The notes beneath the pieces are model-generated. The model searched no databases, was not told where the DNA came from, and saw nothing but the letters and a program-made list of their open reading frames with translations. Both the position numbers and the translations under genes were made by a program. Positions 46,668 to 59,050 of a stretch of DNA of 64,000 nucleotides are shown piece after piece; the first letter of the stretch is position 1, and each line of letters begins with the position of its first letter. This DNA is from Euryodendron excelsum (lineage: Eukaryota > Streptophyta > Magnoliopsida > Ericales > Pentaphylacaceae): the NCBI GenBank assembly GCA_033060915.1, contig CM065381.1:34419836-34483835 (forward strand), read 5' to 3'.

Positions 46668-48347
46668 CTAAGAGCGAGGGGCAAAAATATATCGCTCCCC
46701 GTCGTCATCAGAGGAGGAATCAGCTAAACAGGGATCCACTGGCTCGCCGGTCACAAGAGGAGCACTCGAAGAAGTACCAGTAACAGAAGACCCAGGCCGG
46801 CCTCGCTCATAGTACGCACATCTAGCCAGAAGCATGTCCCTCTCTCGAGTAAAGGACTCTACAGTCTCCCGCAAGGACGGGCCATCCATCACATCACCCT
46901 CCAGAGAAGGAGAGCTGCCTAGAATGCCTCGTGGCCGCTTGCAGGCCCTCGCAGCACCCGAAGGTGGGTCATCATGTGTCGATCTGGCTACTGCTAACCG
47001 CCTCTCTAGTAAAACTACCTCAGCGTCTCTCATCCTCAATTGGTCATGCAACATCCATATCAGACGACGGTTCTCCCGTCTATGGCGACGCCCCTGAACA
47101 ATCATAGCAGTCAAGAAGTCGGTATACCCTACAGGAGGTAAAGGAGTCTCAATGAGAAGATCCCCAAGTCTACTAGGACCCAACACGTAGCATAGAAGCC
47201 AGTAATGGTAGGCCTCGGTCGCAGGGGGCATGTCAGAGAAGGGACCATCATCATCAACATGAGGAAGCAAAGATCTCCATATATCCATAACTTTCTCCAC
47301 CAATGCTCTAGGAATCGACGCCTCAAAGACAAGAGTAAACTCGGCTGCAGAAGCTAGAAAAGGGATATCCTGACTCCTACCAAGCTGTCGTAGAACCTGA
47401 ATCCCGAAGAAAGGGGCAATGCCCCGCAGGCCTGCTAGGGGCACGAAGGCTCTCTCGGAAGGTCGAACTCTCAAGCAGTACCTACCAACCAGCCCTGAAT
47501 ACCACCTGACTGTGCCTGACCTCATGCTCTGAAGATAGTCCGCCCAAGATGCAGCGGTCTGCGGGAATCTCCCCTCATCTGCCATGACACCCTGAGATCT
47601 CGCCAGGGAATGTACATGATCGAGCTCAGGATACCAATTGTGCTGAAACAAAGGTGTAACAAACAAATGACTAATCGCCCAGAGCTGCAAGAGAGTAGTG
47701 CATCCGCGGAAACGAGCGTCAAGGGACTGCTGGAATCTCGTGAGACTCACGAAGGTCTCCCCTACAATCATAGGAGCATAGGAATGCCCCGTACGGATCA
47801 AGGCCAGTGGTGCACAGAGTCGACAGTCCACTAAATCATCGTCTCGGGGGAACACCAAGAAGTTCAGCAGAAGCAAGGCTAAGGCAACCATACGAGAAAT
47901 AGCCCAATCCTGGGAGGTGTGCCACTCACCTGAATGAGCTCGCATACCCGTAGGAAACTCAAAACGGGAAAAGAGGAACTCTGCTGGGACATAGGGAAAC
48001 TGGGGCAAAGAAGAAGATGAAAGAACTGCGCGTCTGAATCCGAGCTGGGATGAAACCACTGTGATACAACCATCTGGAAAAAGGGGTCCCACAATGTCAG
48101 TAGAAACATCTCGGAAACCAAGAAGGAACCGATACTCGTGAGGAGTAGGGGTAAGCTCACACTCTCCAAAGCGAAAAAGAGACAAGTCCGGCTGCTAGAA
48201 AGGGATCACTGCCTCCATGAGTCCGGGAATAAGCCGCACTGATAAAAGCGAAGCCACCCGACCAAAGGACCGACGAAAGATATCCTGCTCATCGGGAGGG
48301 TAGCTACTGTGCCAAGCTCTCAGCTGATGCAAAACTCCATCTGCCAT
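46668..48347 (-). CDS. Antisense accessory ORF of the Tat element, plant-mobile-domain/DUF7745-like, one in-frame stop
   Basis: It runs opposite to pol, between integrase and the 3' LTR. The chosen start is the ATG at 48347 (MADGVLHQLRAWHSSYPP), matching the MADAG/MVDAG starts of the A2 and A1 antisense ORFs; the frame is also open upstream to 48509. It ends at 46668 after a Ser/Asp-rich tail (SSSDDDGERYIFAP). The only break in 560 codons is a TAG at 48197-48195; 505 codons after it are open. The N-terminal part, LFRFGECELTPTPHEYRFLLGF, resembles the PMD core, and a helical, charged region (MLHDQLRMRDAEVVLLERRLAVARS) may be coiled coil. It may be a domain of the PMD-like type called DUF7745 in plant databases. 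Role unknown; it could affect element silencing, movement or antisense regulation. Not a host gene by context. Confidence 0.75.
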
Positions 48348-49677
48348 CCTGAAAAGGTAAGCCAAGGTAAGTGATGTAAATATACCATCCATACATCTTA
48401 AATAACAGTAAAATAAAACAAACAAATAACACAAAACAAATAAAGGATTTCGCAATAACAAATCAAAAACAAAATCTTCACACATCTTGATTTTCCAACT
48501 CCAAATCACGTCTCAAGGGTTCTATGCCTTTTTCCTTCAAAAAGATTTTATTTCTAAAACTTTAACCAACTATTTTCTTAATTTCTAAAAATTTCGGCAG
48601 AGTCCCGTTTAAAAGTGGCCCCTACAACGCCCATGACATCAACACAAAACATGAAATATGCACCTTCCAACACCACAATCACATAACAATGGCACCCGTG
48701 CACACTTTTCAATTTTTCAAAATTTGCAAAACTCATGTTTTATTTTTCAAATAAATCAATGGTTTTCAAAAGGCTTCCAAAATTTTTCAAAAATCACCTC
48801 AAATGTTTTCAAAATATTCCTACATTTTTCCGAATTTCAAACTTTAAAAATTTCATCAATTTCTTGAATTTTCTAATTTTTTCTAATTTTCTAAATACTT
48901 TTCTAATTTTCAAAAAATCAAAAATTCACCGAGTTTTCAAAAAATCACGAAACTTCATACGGTTGTCAAACACATTTTTCTAAGGCATATTGCACAAAAA
49001 CATGGCTAGAAAACCCAATATCCATGCTTATAGGAACAAATTTCCTATTCCTGCAGAAAGCCCTCTTCACACATTTACATATAATCACTCAATTTCAATA
49101 AAACAACCATCAAATTGCAAAAACAACATCACCAAAGTGTTCAAAACATATCAAAACATAAATTTCCACTATTCACATGATTCAAACGAAGTTCTACACA
49201 TCAAAATCAACAAACTTTGAAAACTCACCTTTTGGAAGTTCTCTGGTGAAATCTTCACTTCCGGCGACTTTTCTGGCGACGTGGACTCCCTCCGGCAATC
49301 ACCCGTGGTCCCCAAGGAGTGCTCCTTCAATGTCCAAGACGGATTCCTCGCAATGCCTCACAAATTTGCGAAAAACTCTTCAAATCCCGTGGGTGTTCGA
49401 ACCAAAAATTTTCTGGTTTTTAACCTTAAGCCTAGCGCCACTAGCAGAGGCGCCAATGCTTTTTTACCAAAGGCGCCACTGCTCGTGGCGCCAGTTATAA
49501 ATTTTGGGCAGTTTTGCCCTTTTTTCCGCCAAAACTTATTTTCAAAGGCCTTTTTGGTCCGTTATCCGTTTTCGACCCCCGTTGTCGAAAGATTTCTGAT
49601 GTCCGTCCCTCCGACCGCCTCGCGGTCAACATGGGACTCTTACTCTTATCGTTTTCTGTCTTTGACAAGCAAAGACA
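48348..49677 (+). other. 3' UTR of the Tat element
   Basis: AT-rich and non-coding, homologous to 6681-8691 and 27701-29240. From the other strand it would be the leader of the antisense ORF; the sequence before that ATG reads CTTACCTTTTCAGG on the minus strand, like a splice acceptor. It holds the GGCGCC palindromes near 49435-49496. Confidence 0.65.
49472..49492. repeat. GGCGCC palindrome in the 3' UTR of the Tat element
   Basis: Arms GGCGCCAC/GTGGCGCC with centre TGCTC; a weaker copy (AGCGCCACTAGCAGAGGCGCC) lies at about 49434-49454. Same sequence family as the palindromes beside the LTR TATA box and as 8471-8491. Confidence 0.8.
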
Positions 49678-49693
49678 GAAAAAGAGGGGCAGC
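49678..49693 (+). other. Polypurine tract of the Tat element
   Basis: GAAAAAGAGGGGCAGC directly before the LTR start TGTAAGC at 49694. It serves as plus-strand primer in this element class. Confidence 0.8.
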
Positions 49694-52600
49694 TGTAAGC
49701 ATCCCATTTTTGACCGCTCAACAGTCTACACTACGTCCAAACTTGTTTTCAAGTCATTTTGGGCATATTCCAATCGAAACCAATTCTCTAGGTCCAAATT
49801 CCGTCTTTCCATTGCTTCGCGGGCCTGTCAGGCCCAAATAGAGGCAAAATGACCAAAATGCCCTTAGGGGAATTGTCCTTTCTTATTTCAATTCCAATCC
49901 CTCTCTCGAGACAGTTTATTCCTCAAGACGGTCCGAGTAGCAAAACTACTCACAAAACAGTTAGAGTGGTAGAAGCACTCACAAAACCATTAGAGTAGCG
50001 AAAATACTCACAAAACCGTTAGAGTGGCGAAAACACTCACAATCCAGGCACGTCTCTTTGGAGACGGTAAGACCCCTTTCCAATCCCACTCTCGGGACAG
50101 TTTATTCCTCGAGACGGCTCCAATCCAGGCACGTCTCTTTGGAGACGGTAAGACCCCTTTCCAATCCCTCTCTCGAGACAGTTTATTCCTCGAGACGGTC
50201 CGAGTAGCAAAACTACTCACCAAACCGTTAGAGTGGCGGAAGCACTCACAGAATCGTTAGAGTAGCGGAAATACTCACAGAACCGTTAGAGTAGTGGAAA
50301 TACTCACAAATCATCAACCCCGTCCGAGTAGCGGAAATACTCACAAATCATCAACCCCGTCCGAGTAGCGGAAATACTCACACCGTTAGAGTGGCGAAAA
50401 CACTCAAAACCTAGGTCAACACCAGTGGCTATTAGCCCACTTCGATGAAAAATAACCAAATTACCCTTAGGACCTTTTTCGAGACTTTCCGATCAAGATG
50501 ACCATTTTGCCCCTAGGCATCCGGATGCCCCGGGAATCACACCGGCTCTGGGTATCAAACCGGTAACCCTCTGAGATTGTTTTTTATAGTGCTCTCAACC
50601 TTCCTTTCTCTTTCCGGATCATTCCGAGTCAGTTCCGGCCAACCCGGTACAAAATGACCGTTTTGCCCCTAGAGGGTCGGTCTCCTTCTTCAACCACACC
50701 GGCTCTGGGTATCAAACCGGTAATGACCTGAGAATACTTTTTATAGTGTTCTCAACCTTCCTTTACCTTTCCAGACCATTCCGAGTCAGTTCCGGCGAAC
50801 CTGGTACAAAATGACCATTTTGCCCCTGGTGGGCCAGTTTCCTTTTCCGACCACGCCGGCTCTGGATATCAAACCGGCAACCTCTGGGAACATTCTAAAT
50901 AATGTTTCCAGATCCCAAGTCTTCTTCCGGGATAGTTTGAGTCTGTCCCGGCAGTTTTCCGGTCCGGTTGACCGTTTTGCCCGTAAAGGCTCAGTCAACC
51001 TTTCCGACACATCTTATCCTCACTTTTTAAGTCAAATACCTCTAGGACACTATTTTAAGTGTTCCTGCTCCCTTCCGACCTTCCAGGTCATCCCCGGCTC
51101 CTTCAAATCATTCCCGGACTTTCCGGAGTCACTCCTAGTGAAGCCAGGCTAAAGTTTACATGGTAGTCATTAGTACAGGCGCCCAAATCTAGTCGAAGAT
51201 ACGTTGCTTGCCGACCTTAAATCTTTCCTAATTGGCTGGAGCCACTAGTAGTGGCGCCAAGCCAAAAAATGGCCTGGCGCCACCAGTGTAAATTTTGCCC
51301 TGGCGCCACTGCAACAGGCGCCAGGCTTGTCCAACTTCTATAAATACAGAGCCTCGTTCAACGTGAAAAGGGTCTGCAAACTTAACGTAGAAATCACACA
51401 ATTCGATATACAGAGCTCGAGCACCTCCAAAAACCCTAGTTTCCTAAGGTTCTCCAAACCCTAGCCACGCTATACTAAACCCTAGCCAGCATACACAAAC
51501 CCTAGCCTCCCATACACTCATACACTAGCCTTTAACTATCCTTTGAAGACTTGAAGAGCTGTCATCCAAAGCTTGAAGACAACCCTTGAAGGCTGAAGGT
51601 GAAGATCAAGACAAAGACCGAAGACCGAAGACAGCGCGGCGCGCAAAATAAAGAAGACATACGGTAGGTTTTCTCTTTAATTTTCTGCACTTCCCCCTTC
51701 TCTCTTCTCTCTCCAACGCCCTTGGGTTTTCTCTATTTTAATCCCCCATCTCTTTCCCCCCCTTTCTTTGCATGCTTGAAACAAGGGGCTTCCCGGTCTA
51801 TGTGTAGGATTGGGCTATTGAAGAGTCATCGTGTCGGGGGCTTTCTTCTAGTCTAACCAAAGACCACGTGGGTCCGGCCCCCTTGATTATGTGGTGAAAC
51901 CTTAACCTTGTATGTTCACGACCCCAAATTGCATTGTGCATATCATAGTCTTGCATCTTCCAAAATTCGTTTTCAAACTCGTTTCCAAAACCGTTTTTAA
52001 ACTGGTTTTCAAAATTGCATCAAAATCTCTTTTTCAAAAACTTGTTTTCAAAACCACAATTCTAGGGTGATTCTAGCCTTTCCATGGCTAGGGTTGTTTT
52101 AGGAAAGTGTTATATTAAAAGTGGCCTTTTGGTCTATATTTTCAAACTTTGTTTTCAAAACCACTTTCTTGAAGTGGTTCTAGTCCTCTTATGGCTAGAA
52201 TTGCTTTAGGAAAGTGAGATGTTTTTAATCCTTCTAAACCCTCCCTCTTTTCAAAAATCTCTTCCTAAAAATCTCTTTTTCAACATACTTTTCTAAAACT
52301 CTCCTCTCCAAAATTGTTTTCAAAAACTCCCTTCCAAAATCTATTTTTTTAAAATTCTCTCTCCAAAATCTTTCCCTCAAAATTCACCCTTTAAAAACAC
52401 TCCTTAGATTCACCTTCCTAAAAACTCTCTCCAAAAGTCTTTCTAAAAACTCTCTTCCCAAAATTTTTCTTCTAGAAACTCTCCTCTAGGATCTTCTTTC
52501 CAAAAAACACGTTTCTAAAAACATACTTTTCAAAACTCCCTCTTTCCTAAAATCTTTTTCCAAAAACTCCCTCTTCAAATTCACTTTCCAAAAAATCCTC

Positions 52601-54689
52601 CCTAGGATTCCCTTCTAGAAAACATTCGTTTCTAAAAATGCACTTTCTAAAAATCCCTTCTCCTTATAACCCAAATCAAACCCTAGAACCCACAATTAGG
52701 AAACCCTAATTTTCTTTCCAAAAACATGATTTTCAAACTTTACCCCAAACCTAGGTTTCCAAAACCTCTTGTTTTCATATCCAAACTATACATGTTTCCA
52801 AAACCTCTTTTCTACGTTAAAATTCCACACTTCCAAAACTAGGGTTTCTAGAATCTCCCTTTTCAAATCCTTCCCAAATCCAATCTCCCTGTTTAGGAAA
52901 CTAGATCCCGTCCTCCGTTTTTGGAAATAAAATCCAACCTTTCTCTTTTAGAAACCAAATCCAATCCCTTCCTAATCCAAACCTTCCTAATTTCCTACCT
53001 TCCTAAACCATAAGTTTCCTAAGTTTAAACTTTAAACCTCTCCTTAAATTTTAAAATCCAACTCTTTCCTAATTCAAATCATTCCTCATCTTCCACTTTC
53101 CTAAATCTTAAGTTTCCAAAACTTGAACATAAAAATATTTCCTAATTATTTCCTAATTCAACCCCCTTTCCAAATCTTAACTTTCTAAATTCAAGCTTTT
53201 AAACCTTTCTTAATTTCAAGACTTTCTAAAACTCTAAAACTTTCTAAATCCTAAACTTTCCAAATTTCAAATCTTTTCAAATCCAAAGTTTCCTAAATTC
53301 AAAACTTTCTTAAGTTAAATCTTTCTAAACTTCCAAGCTTTCTAAATTCTAAATCTTTTCAAAACTTCAACATCTTTCCAAATTCAAAACTTTCTTATTT
53401 TCAAAACTTCCTTGTTTTCAAAACTTTCCAAAATCAAAACTTCCCTTTTTCAAACATTTCTAAATTCAAAACTCTCCTAATTTGAAAACGTTCCTAATTC
53501 AAGACTTCCCTAAGTTGAAACTTTCCTAAACCTAAAACTTTCTAAAAATGAAACTTTCCAAAGATAATATTTTCCTAATTCGAAACTTTCCTAATCCAAA
53601 TCTTTCCTAAATTTCAAGTTTCCAAATCTTTCCAAATCTTCCAAATCCAACATTCCAATCCAATCTTTCTTAATCTCAAGTTTAGGTTTCCTAAACCTCC
53701 TTCTTCCCAAAACCAAGTCTTTCCAAAATCAATCTTTCCAAAGCAAGTCCAATCCTCTCAATTCCAATTTCAAATCTCCTTTTCTAATTTCAAATCAAAT
53801 TCAATGTCCAATTCAAGTTCCTTCTTCAATCTGCTCTTCTATTTTTAATCGGACTCCGGTCCGAACTACGACTGACCTGATTCCCCTAAAGGGATACGTA
53901 GGCAACCTTCATAGGTGCGGTCACAACATTTTTCAAACTTTCAACTCCACCCTCATGGGTGTGGTTTTCAAAATCTATTTTCAAATCTCAAATTTCAATC
54001 AATTTTCAAACTTCCAATTTCAAATTTCTATTTCCAAATTTTCAAACTTTCCAATTTCAATTCTATCACTTCAAATCTTTTTCAAATCAAATCAATTTCT
54101 TTCCAAATCTATTTTTCAATTCTCTTATCTTGCACTTGCATCTCATGCATCATATTTATTTCAAACATTGTTTTTCAAAGTGAATAGGGTTGAACATATG
54201 TTAATTAAAGACTCTCATAGGTGAATCTAGGGTAGATTGACACGTAGGTACCGAAAGGGCGGGGTAGGGTGATAGCTTAGTGCGTCTTCCCTACACGTAA
54301 CCAACCTCCAAACTTAGGATCACTGTTTTCAAATACCAAAAAGGAGTTATTTTTCTAAAAAGGGCTAAATGTTTTTCAAAGGTTGCCAAACAACCTATTT
54401 TTCGTAAAAACCCTCTCTTGAGGTGGTATTTTTCAAAATCGTTTTTCAAAAACCCTAAGTGTAGTCTTTGGATTATTCTTAGTTTTTTTTTTTTAGGTGA
54501 CCTAACGCACCTTAATTAAGTTAGGTGGCGACTCCGAATGTTTTTCAAAAGCCCTTTATTCAAACTTATTTTTTCAATTCAAACCTAGTCGCACTCATTC
54601 TTCTAGGAGGGTGAGTTCTAACGAGAGAGTACAACATTTTTCCCGCTTGGGTGAGTATTCCTCGAGTGCGAAAAATCTGGGGCACGACA
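49694..54689 (+). repeat. LTR E: 3' LTR of the Tat element
   Basis: 4996 bp, TGTAAGCATCCC to GGCACGACA. Same modules as LTR D: hairpin arrays (49930-50040, 50195-50405, fewer units), 156-bp repeats (anchors about 50499, 50654, 50811, 50968), palindromes (51236-51325, one partly deleted), TATA box (51339), four AAACCCTAG motifs, G-poor region (52.23-53.85 kb), U5 hairpins (53853-53901) and the PBS-like motif (54526). Variants shared with LTR C and not D occur in at least five blocks (see findings). The right neighbour is LTR F. Confidence 0.92.
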
Positions 54690-57600
54690 CTAGCCTATTC
54701 CGGTGAAAAATAACCAAACTGCTCCTTGGGCCCTTTCAGTACACTTCTTGAGAAAGTACCTAAGTCATCAGAGTAGTAAGTCCACCTTTCAAAGATTGTC
54801 CCAAAGACAATCCGGTATGTTTAAGTGCCTTCTAGTTAGTTTCAAATCAATTCCAAGGCCATCCGGTCAAAATGACCATTTAGCAATTAATCATCCAATC
54901 ACCTCTAGGAACCACACCAGCTCTGGGTATCAAACCGGTAATTTCCTAAGGATACTTCTAATAGTATTCTCGATCTTCTAACACCTTTTTAGACCATTCT
55001 AAGTCTATTCCAGTAAGCCCGGTGCAAAATAACCATTTTGCCCCTAGTGAGCTGGTCACATTTTCTAGCCACACCGACTTTAGGTATGAAATTGGCAATT
55101 CCCTGGAACATTCTCAATAGTGTTTCCAACCTTCAAGCATTCTTACAGGTCATTTTGAGACCATTCCAGTGTTTTTTTGGTTTAGATGACCATTTTGCCC
55201 CTGGTAGGTTGATCACCCTTTTCAACTTCGACACTAGTTCTCAACATATTTACCTTCGATATACTCTTTTAGAGGTTCCTATCCATCCCCGGCCTTTCGG
55301 ATCATTCTCAAACTTTTTAGAGTCATTTCTAGTGGTGCCAAGCCAAAAATTGCATGGTAGTCACTAGGATAGGTGCTCAAATCTTTTATCTTGCATCCCA
55401 AGGGCCAAAAGATACACTTCTTGCCTCCTCAAAAATTGCCTAAGTCACTAGCACCACTAGTAATGGCACCAAGCCAATAAATAGCATGGCACCATTCCTA
55501 GTGGTGCCAAGCTTAAAAAAGGACTAGTGCCACTACAATAGGTGCCAACTTCTATTTTAATTGCCTATAAATACAAACCCTTCCCCTACGTAATAAAAAA
55601 GGTCCGGAAACTCAGTTTAGAAACTTTGCCTCATTGAAAACAAAGCTCAAATTTCCTTAAAACCCTAATTCTCTCAAGCCTCCTCAAACCCTAGCATTTA
55701 TGTACTCTATACACTCAAATACATGCCTCCGAACATCTATTGAAGACTAAGTGTTGCATCTTTAAGTCTCTTAAGGTGAAGCAAACAAATCAAACAAAGC
55801 AATCAAAGCAAAAAAGAAAACAAGGTAGGCTTTCAATTTAGATTATGCAATTCCCCCCTTTCTTCTCCTCTAAACCCACTTGGGTTCTCTTCTATTTTAA
55901 TCCCCCATCTTCTACCTCCTTTTCTTGAATGTTTGAAACAAAGGACCTCCTGGTTATTGTCTAGGAAGGTCTTAGAGAGAATCATCGTGCAGGCAATTTT
56001 CTTTAAGTTCCCCTAAGATGGTGTGGGTCCGGCCCCCTTAATTATGTGGTGCAACCTAATGTTGTATGTTCACGTCCTTATTGGATTATAGTTGTCATGT
56101 TCATGTATTGTACTCAATATTGTATTCAAAGTTGTTTTCAAATTGCATCAAGGTTCTCTTTCAAAATTTGCATTCAAAATCTCATTCTTTCAAACTTGTT
56201 TTCAAAACAATAATCTTAAGATGATTCTAGCCATTCCATGGTTAGGGTTATTTTAGAAAAGTGTTACATTCAATATGACCATCAAGGTGCAAATTTTGGA
56301 TTCAAGCCCTACTTGTTTTCGAAATCACAATCCTAAAATGATTCTAGCCATTCCATGATTAGGGTTGTTTTAGGAAAGTGTTATATTCAAATGTGGTCAT
56401 TATGATCCATATTTCAAACCATAGTTGTTGTCAAAATCATAACCCTAGAATCGTTCTAATCTTTTAATGGTTAGAATCGTTTTAGGAAAGTGAGATATTC
56501 AAGAAGCTTGTAAAAGTCCATATTCAAACCTCTTTTCAAGTAGTTTTGAGAATCTACTTCCTAAAAACTCTTTTCAAAGATCTACTCTCTAAAAACTCTT
56601 TGTCTTGAAGTCCAAGTCAAGCCCTAGGGTATATGTTTAAGAAATCCTAGTTTTCTCACATAAAATCATGACTTTCTATTTTGTCTCAAATCATAAATTT
56701 CCGAAACCCTTTTTTCCACCAAATCATAGATTTTCAAATCCAATATTTTCAAAAATCAACCTTTCCAATTCCATGTCAAATCAAATCTTCTAATTTAGAA
56801 AACCAATCAAATCCCCCAATTTTGGAAACAAAATCAAATCATCTATTTTTGGAAATAAAATCTAATCTTCTACTTTAGGAAATAGTAGGCAAATCTTTCC
56901 TAATTTCAAACCTTTCCAACTTTTGACTATCTAAATTTCAAATTTTCAAATCTTTCCAAATTTCAATCCTTCTAAATTCAAAAATTTTCAAATTCAAATC
57001 TTTACAAAATCAACTCTTTTTAAAAAGGAAACTTTCCTAAAATGGAACTTTTTTAATTCAAAACTTTCCTAAAATGGAACTTTTCTAGTTTGAAACTTTC
57101 CTAAAATCCAACTTTCTAAAATCAAACCTTTCTATTTTTAGTGCATGTTTCAACCCTAGATTGTATAAACCCTAGGAGGCCAAAACCTAAGTTTAACCCT
57201 AACCCTAAAGTTAGGAATCTTCAACTCTTTTCTAAACCAAGATAGTTTTCAAACTCCAATCTAGGTCAAGATGATTTCAAAGCTCAACTCAATTTTTCCA
57301 AATCAAGTCCAAGTTCAATTTCAAATCATCAAGTCCAATTTTAAATCAAAGTCAATTTCAAGTTCGATTTCAAGTCAAAGTCAACTTCAAATCAAAGTTC
57401 AATTTTTAATCTTCCATTCAAAGTTAAAATCAAACTCTTTTCAAATCATACTTTCTAAAAGTCTCAAAGTGTCTTTTCAAATCAAATAAGACCTGAAAGT
57501 GTCTATTTTCAATAGGACCTCGAGTACGAACTACGACTGACCTAATTCCAAACAAAGAGATAAGTAGGCAAGCCTCATGGGTACAGTCGCAACCTTCTTC

Positions 57601-59016
57601 AAGTTTTCGATTTTGACAACCTTTCCAAACTTCAAATCCCCTATCCAAATTTATTTTCAAAATTAAATTCTTTTCTTGCACTTACATGTCATGCATCATC
57701 TCAAATCTCTCTTCTAAAGTGCGATATTCTTCTGGATGTCTAAAATTTAAGTTAGGATTTCGAGACTTAAAACATGTTTTTAAAAGATACAGTTTTCGAA
57801 CCATTTGCAAAACTTGCATTTGTTAAACCCTAGAAGTCCAATCCTATGAAAACTCTATTTTTGCCCACTCGAAAACTCCCTTTTTTCAAGTCAAAATCAT
57901 ACCTTTTTCAAACCTCAAAATCCTCAATTTCCAAATAAATCAAAACTTTCCTTTTCCAAACTTTCCTTTCCAAATCAATCAAATCAAAACCTTTCATTTC
58001 AAATCTCTCAAATAACTCTTCTTAAATCTTCCAAATTTAAACCCAAATCAACTCCTTCCATTTTGGAAACAATCCAAACTTGCCTTTTTCAAAATCAAAT
58101 CAAATCTTTTCAAATCTAATATTTTCAAATCAAATCAAATCTTCCTAAAAAGGAAACATTTTCAAAATCCAATCTTTCTGAAAAGGAAACATTTCCAAAT
58201 CCAATCTTCTTGAAAACAAAACATTTTCAAATCCAATCTTCCTAAACAGGAAAATTTTCAAAAACCAAATCTTCATAAAAAGGAAACATTTTCAAAGTCC
58301 AGCCTTCTCTAAAAAGGAAACTTTTTCAAACTCAAACTTTCCTGAAAAAGGAAACTTTCTAAAAATGAATACTTTTTGGAAATAAAAACTCATTTCAAAA
58401 TTCCAAATCTTTTGGACCCTTGTCCGAACTATAGCTGACATGATCCTCTTTAAGGAGGTAGATTGGCAACCCTTCAAAGGGTGCAATCACAACCTTTTTC
58501 CAAATTCCTAATTTCATCACTATTTTTCAAACTCAATTCATTCTTTCAAACTTTGTTTTTAAAAGTTTTTCTAAGTGGATAGCATTAAACATGGGTAACC
58601 AGTGAGTCATAACTAGGTGAGTGAAAGGTGAATGGACATATAGCTACCGTAAGGGCGGGGTAGGGTGATAGTCTTAGGACATCTTCCCTACACGTAACTA
58701 ACCCCCGGACTTAAGAATTTCTGTTTCAAAGACCAAAACCGGAGTCAATTTTCAAAAGGGGCTTTCTAACATTTTTAGGGTTGTCGAACAACCCTACCTT
58801 CTAAAACCCTCTCATGAGGACATTTTTCAAAAATATTTTTCCAAACCTAAGTTTAACCCTCGAGTTTTACTTGGTGTAGATGACCTAGCACATCTTTAAA
58901 TATGTTAGGTGGCGACTCCAAAGACTTTTTCAAAAAGCCCTAATCAATTCTATTCAAACCCCGTTGCATTTGTCCTTCTAAGAGGATGAGTTCTAAGAAG
59001 AGAGCATCGTACCAAT

Positions 59017-59050
<34 letters not shown>

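Larger units (their letters stand above)
33498..54689 (+). mobile_element. Tat/Ogre-type retrotransposon with pol and antisense ORF, lacking core gag
   Basis: About 21.2 kb: LTR D, PBS, 1.4-kb leader, gag C-terminal/protease region, pol (RT, RNase H, second RNase H, integrase), antisense ORF, 3' UTR, PPT, LTR E. Features typical of the Tat lineage are the very long LTRs, the dual RNase H, the G-patch-like segment and the antisense ORF. The core gag domain is missing. The bases beside the LTRs are GGTCA on the left and CTAGC on the right, so there is no target-site duplication, and LTR E is more like LTR C than like D. The unit is probably a recombinant. Confidence 0.85.

Noticed and set aside
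46668..48347. Host protein-coding gene of plant mobile domain type
   Set aside because: Its place between integrase and the 3' LTR, the equivalent ORFs in A1 and A2 and the lack of flanking host sequence make it part of the element.
33493..54694. Target-site duplication for the element bounded by LTRs D and E
   Set aside because: The flanks are GGTCA and CTAGC and do not match, even allowing one mismatch.
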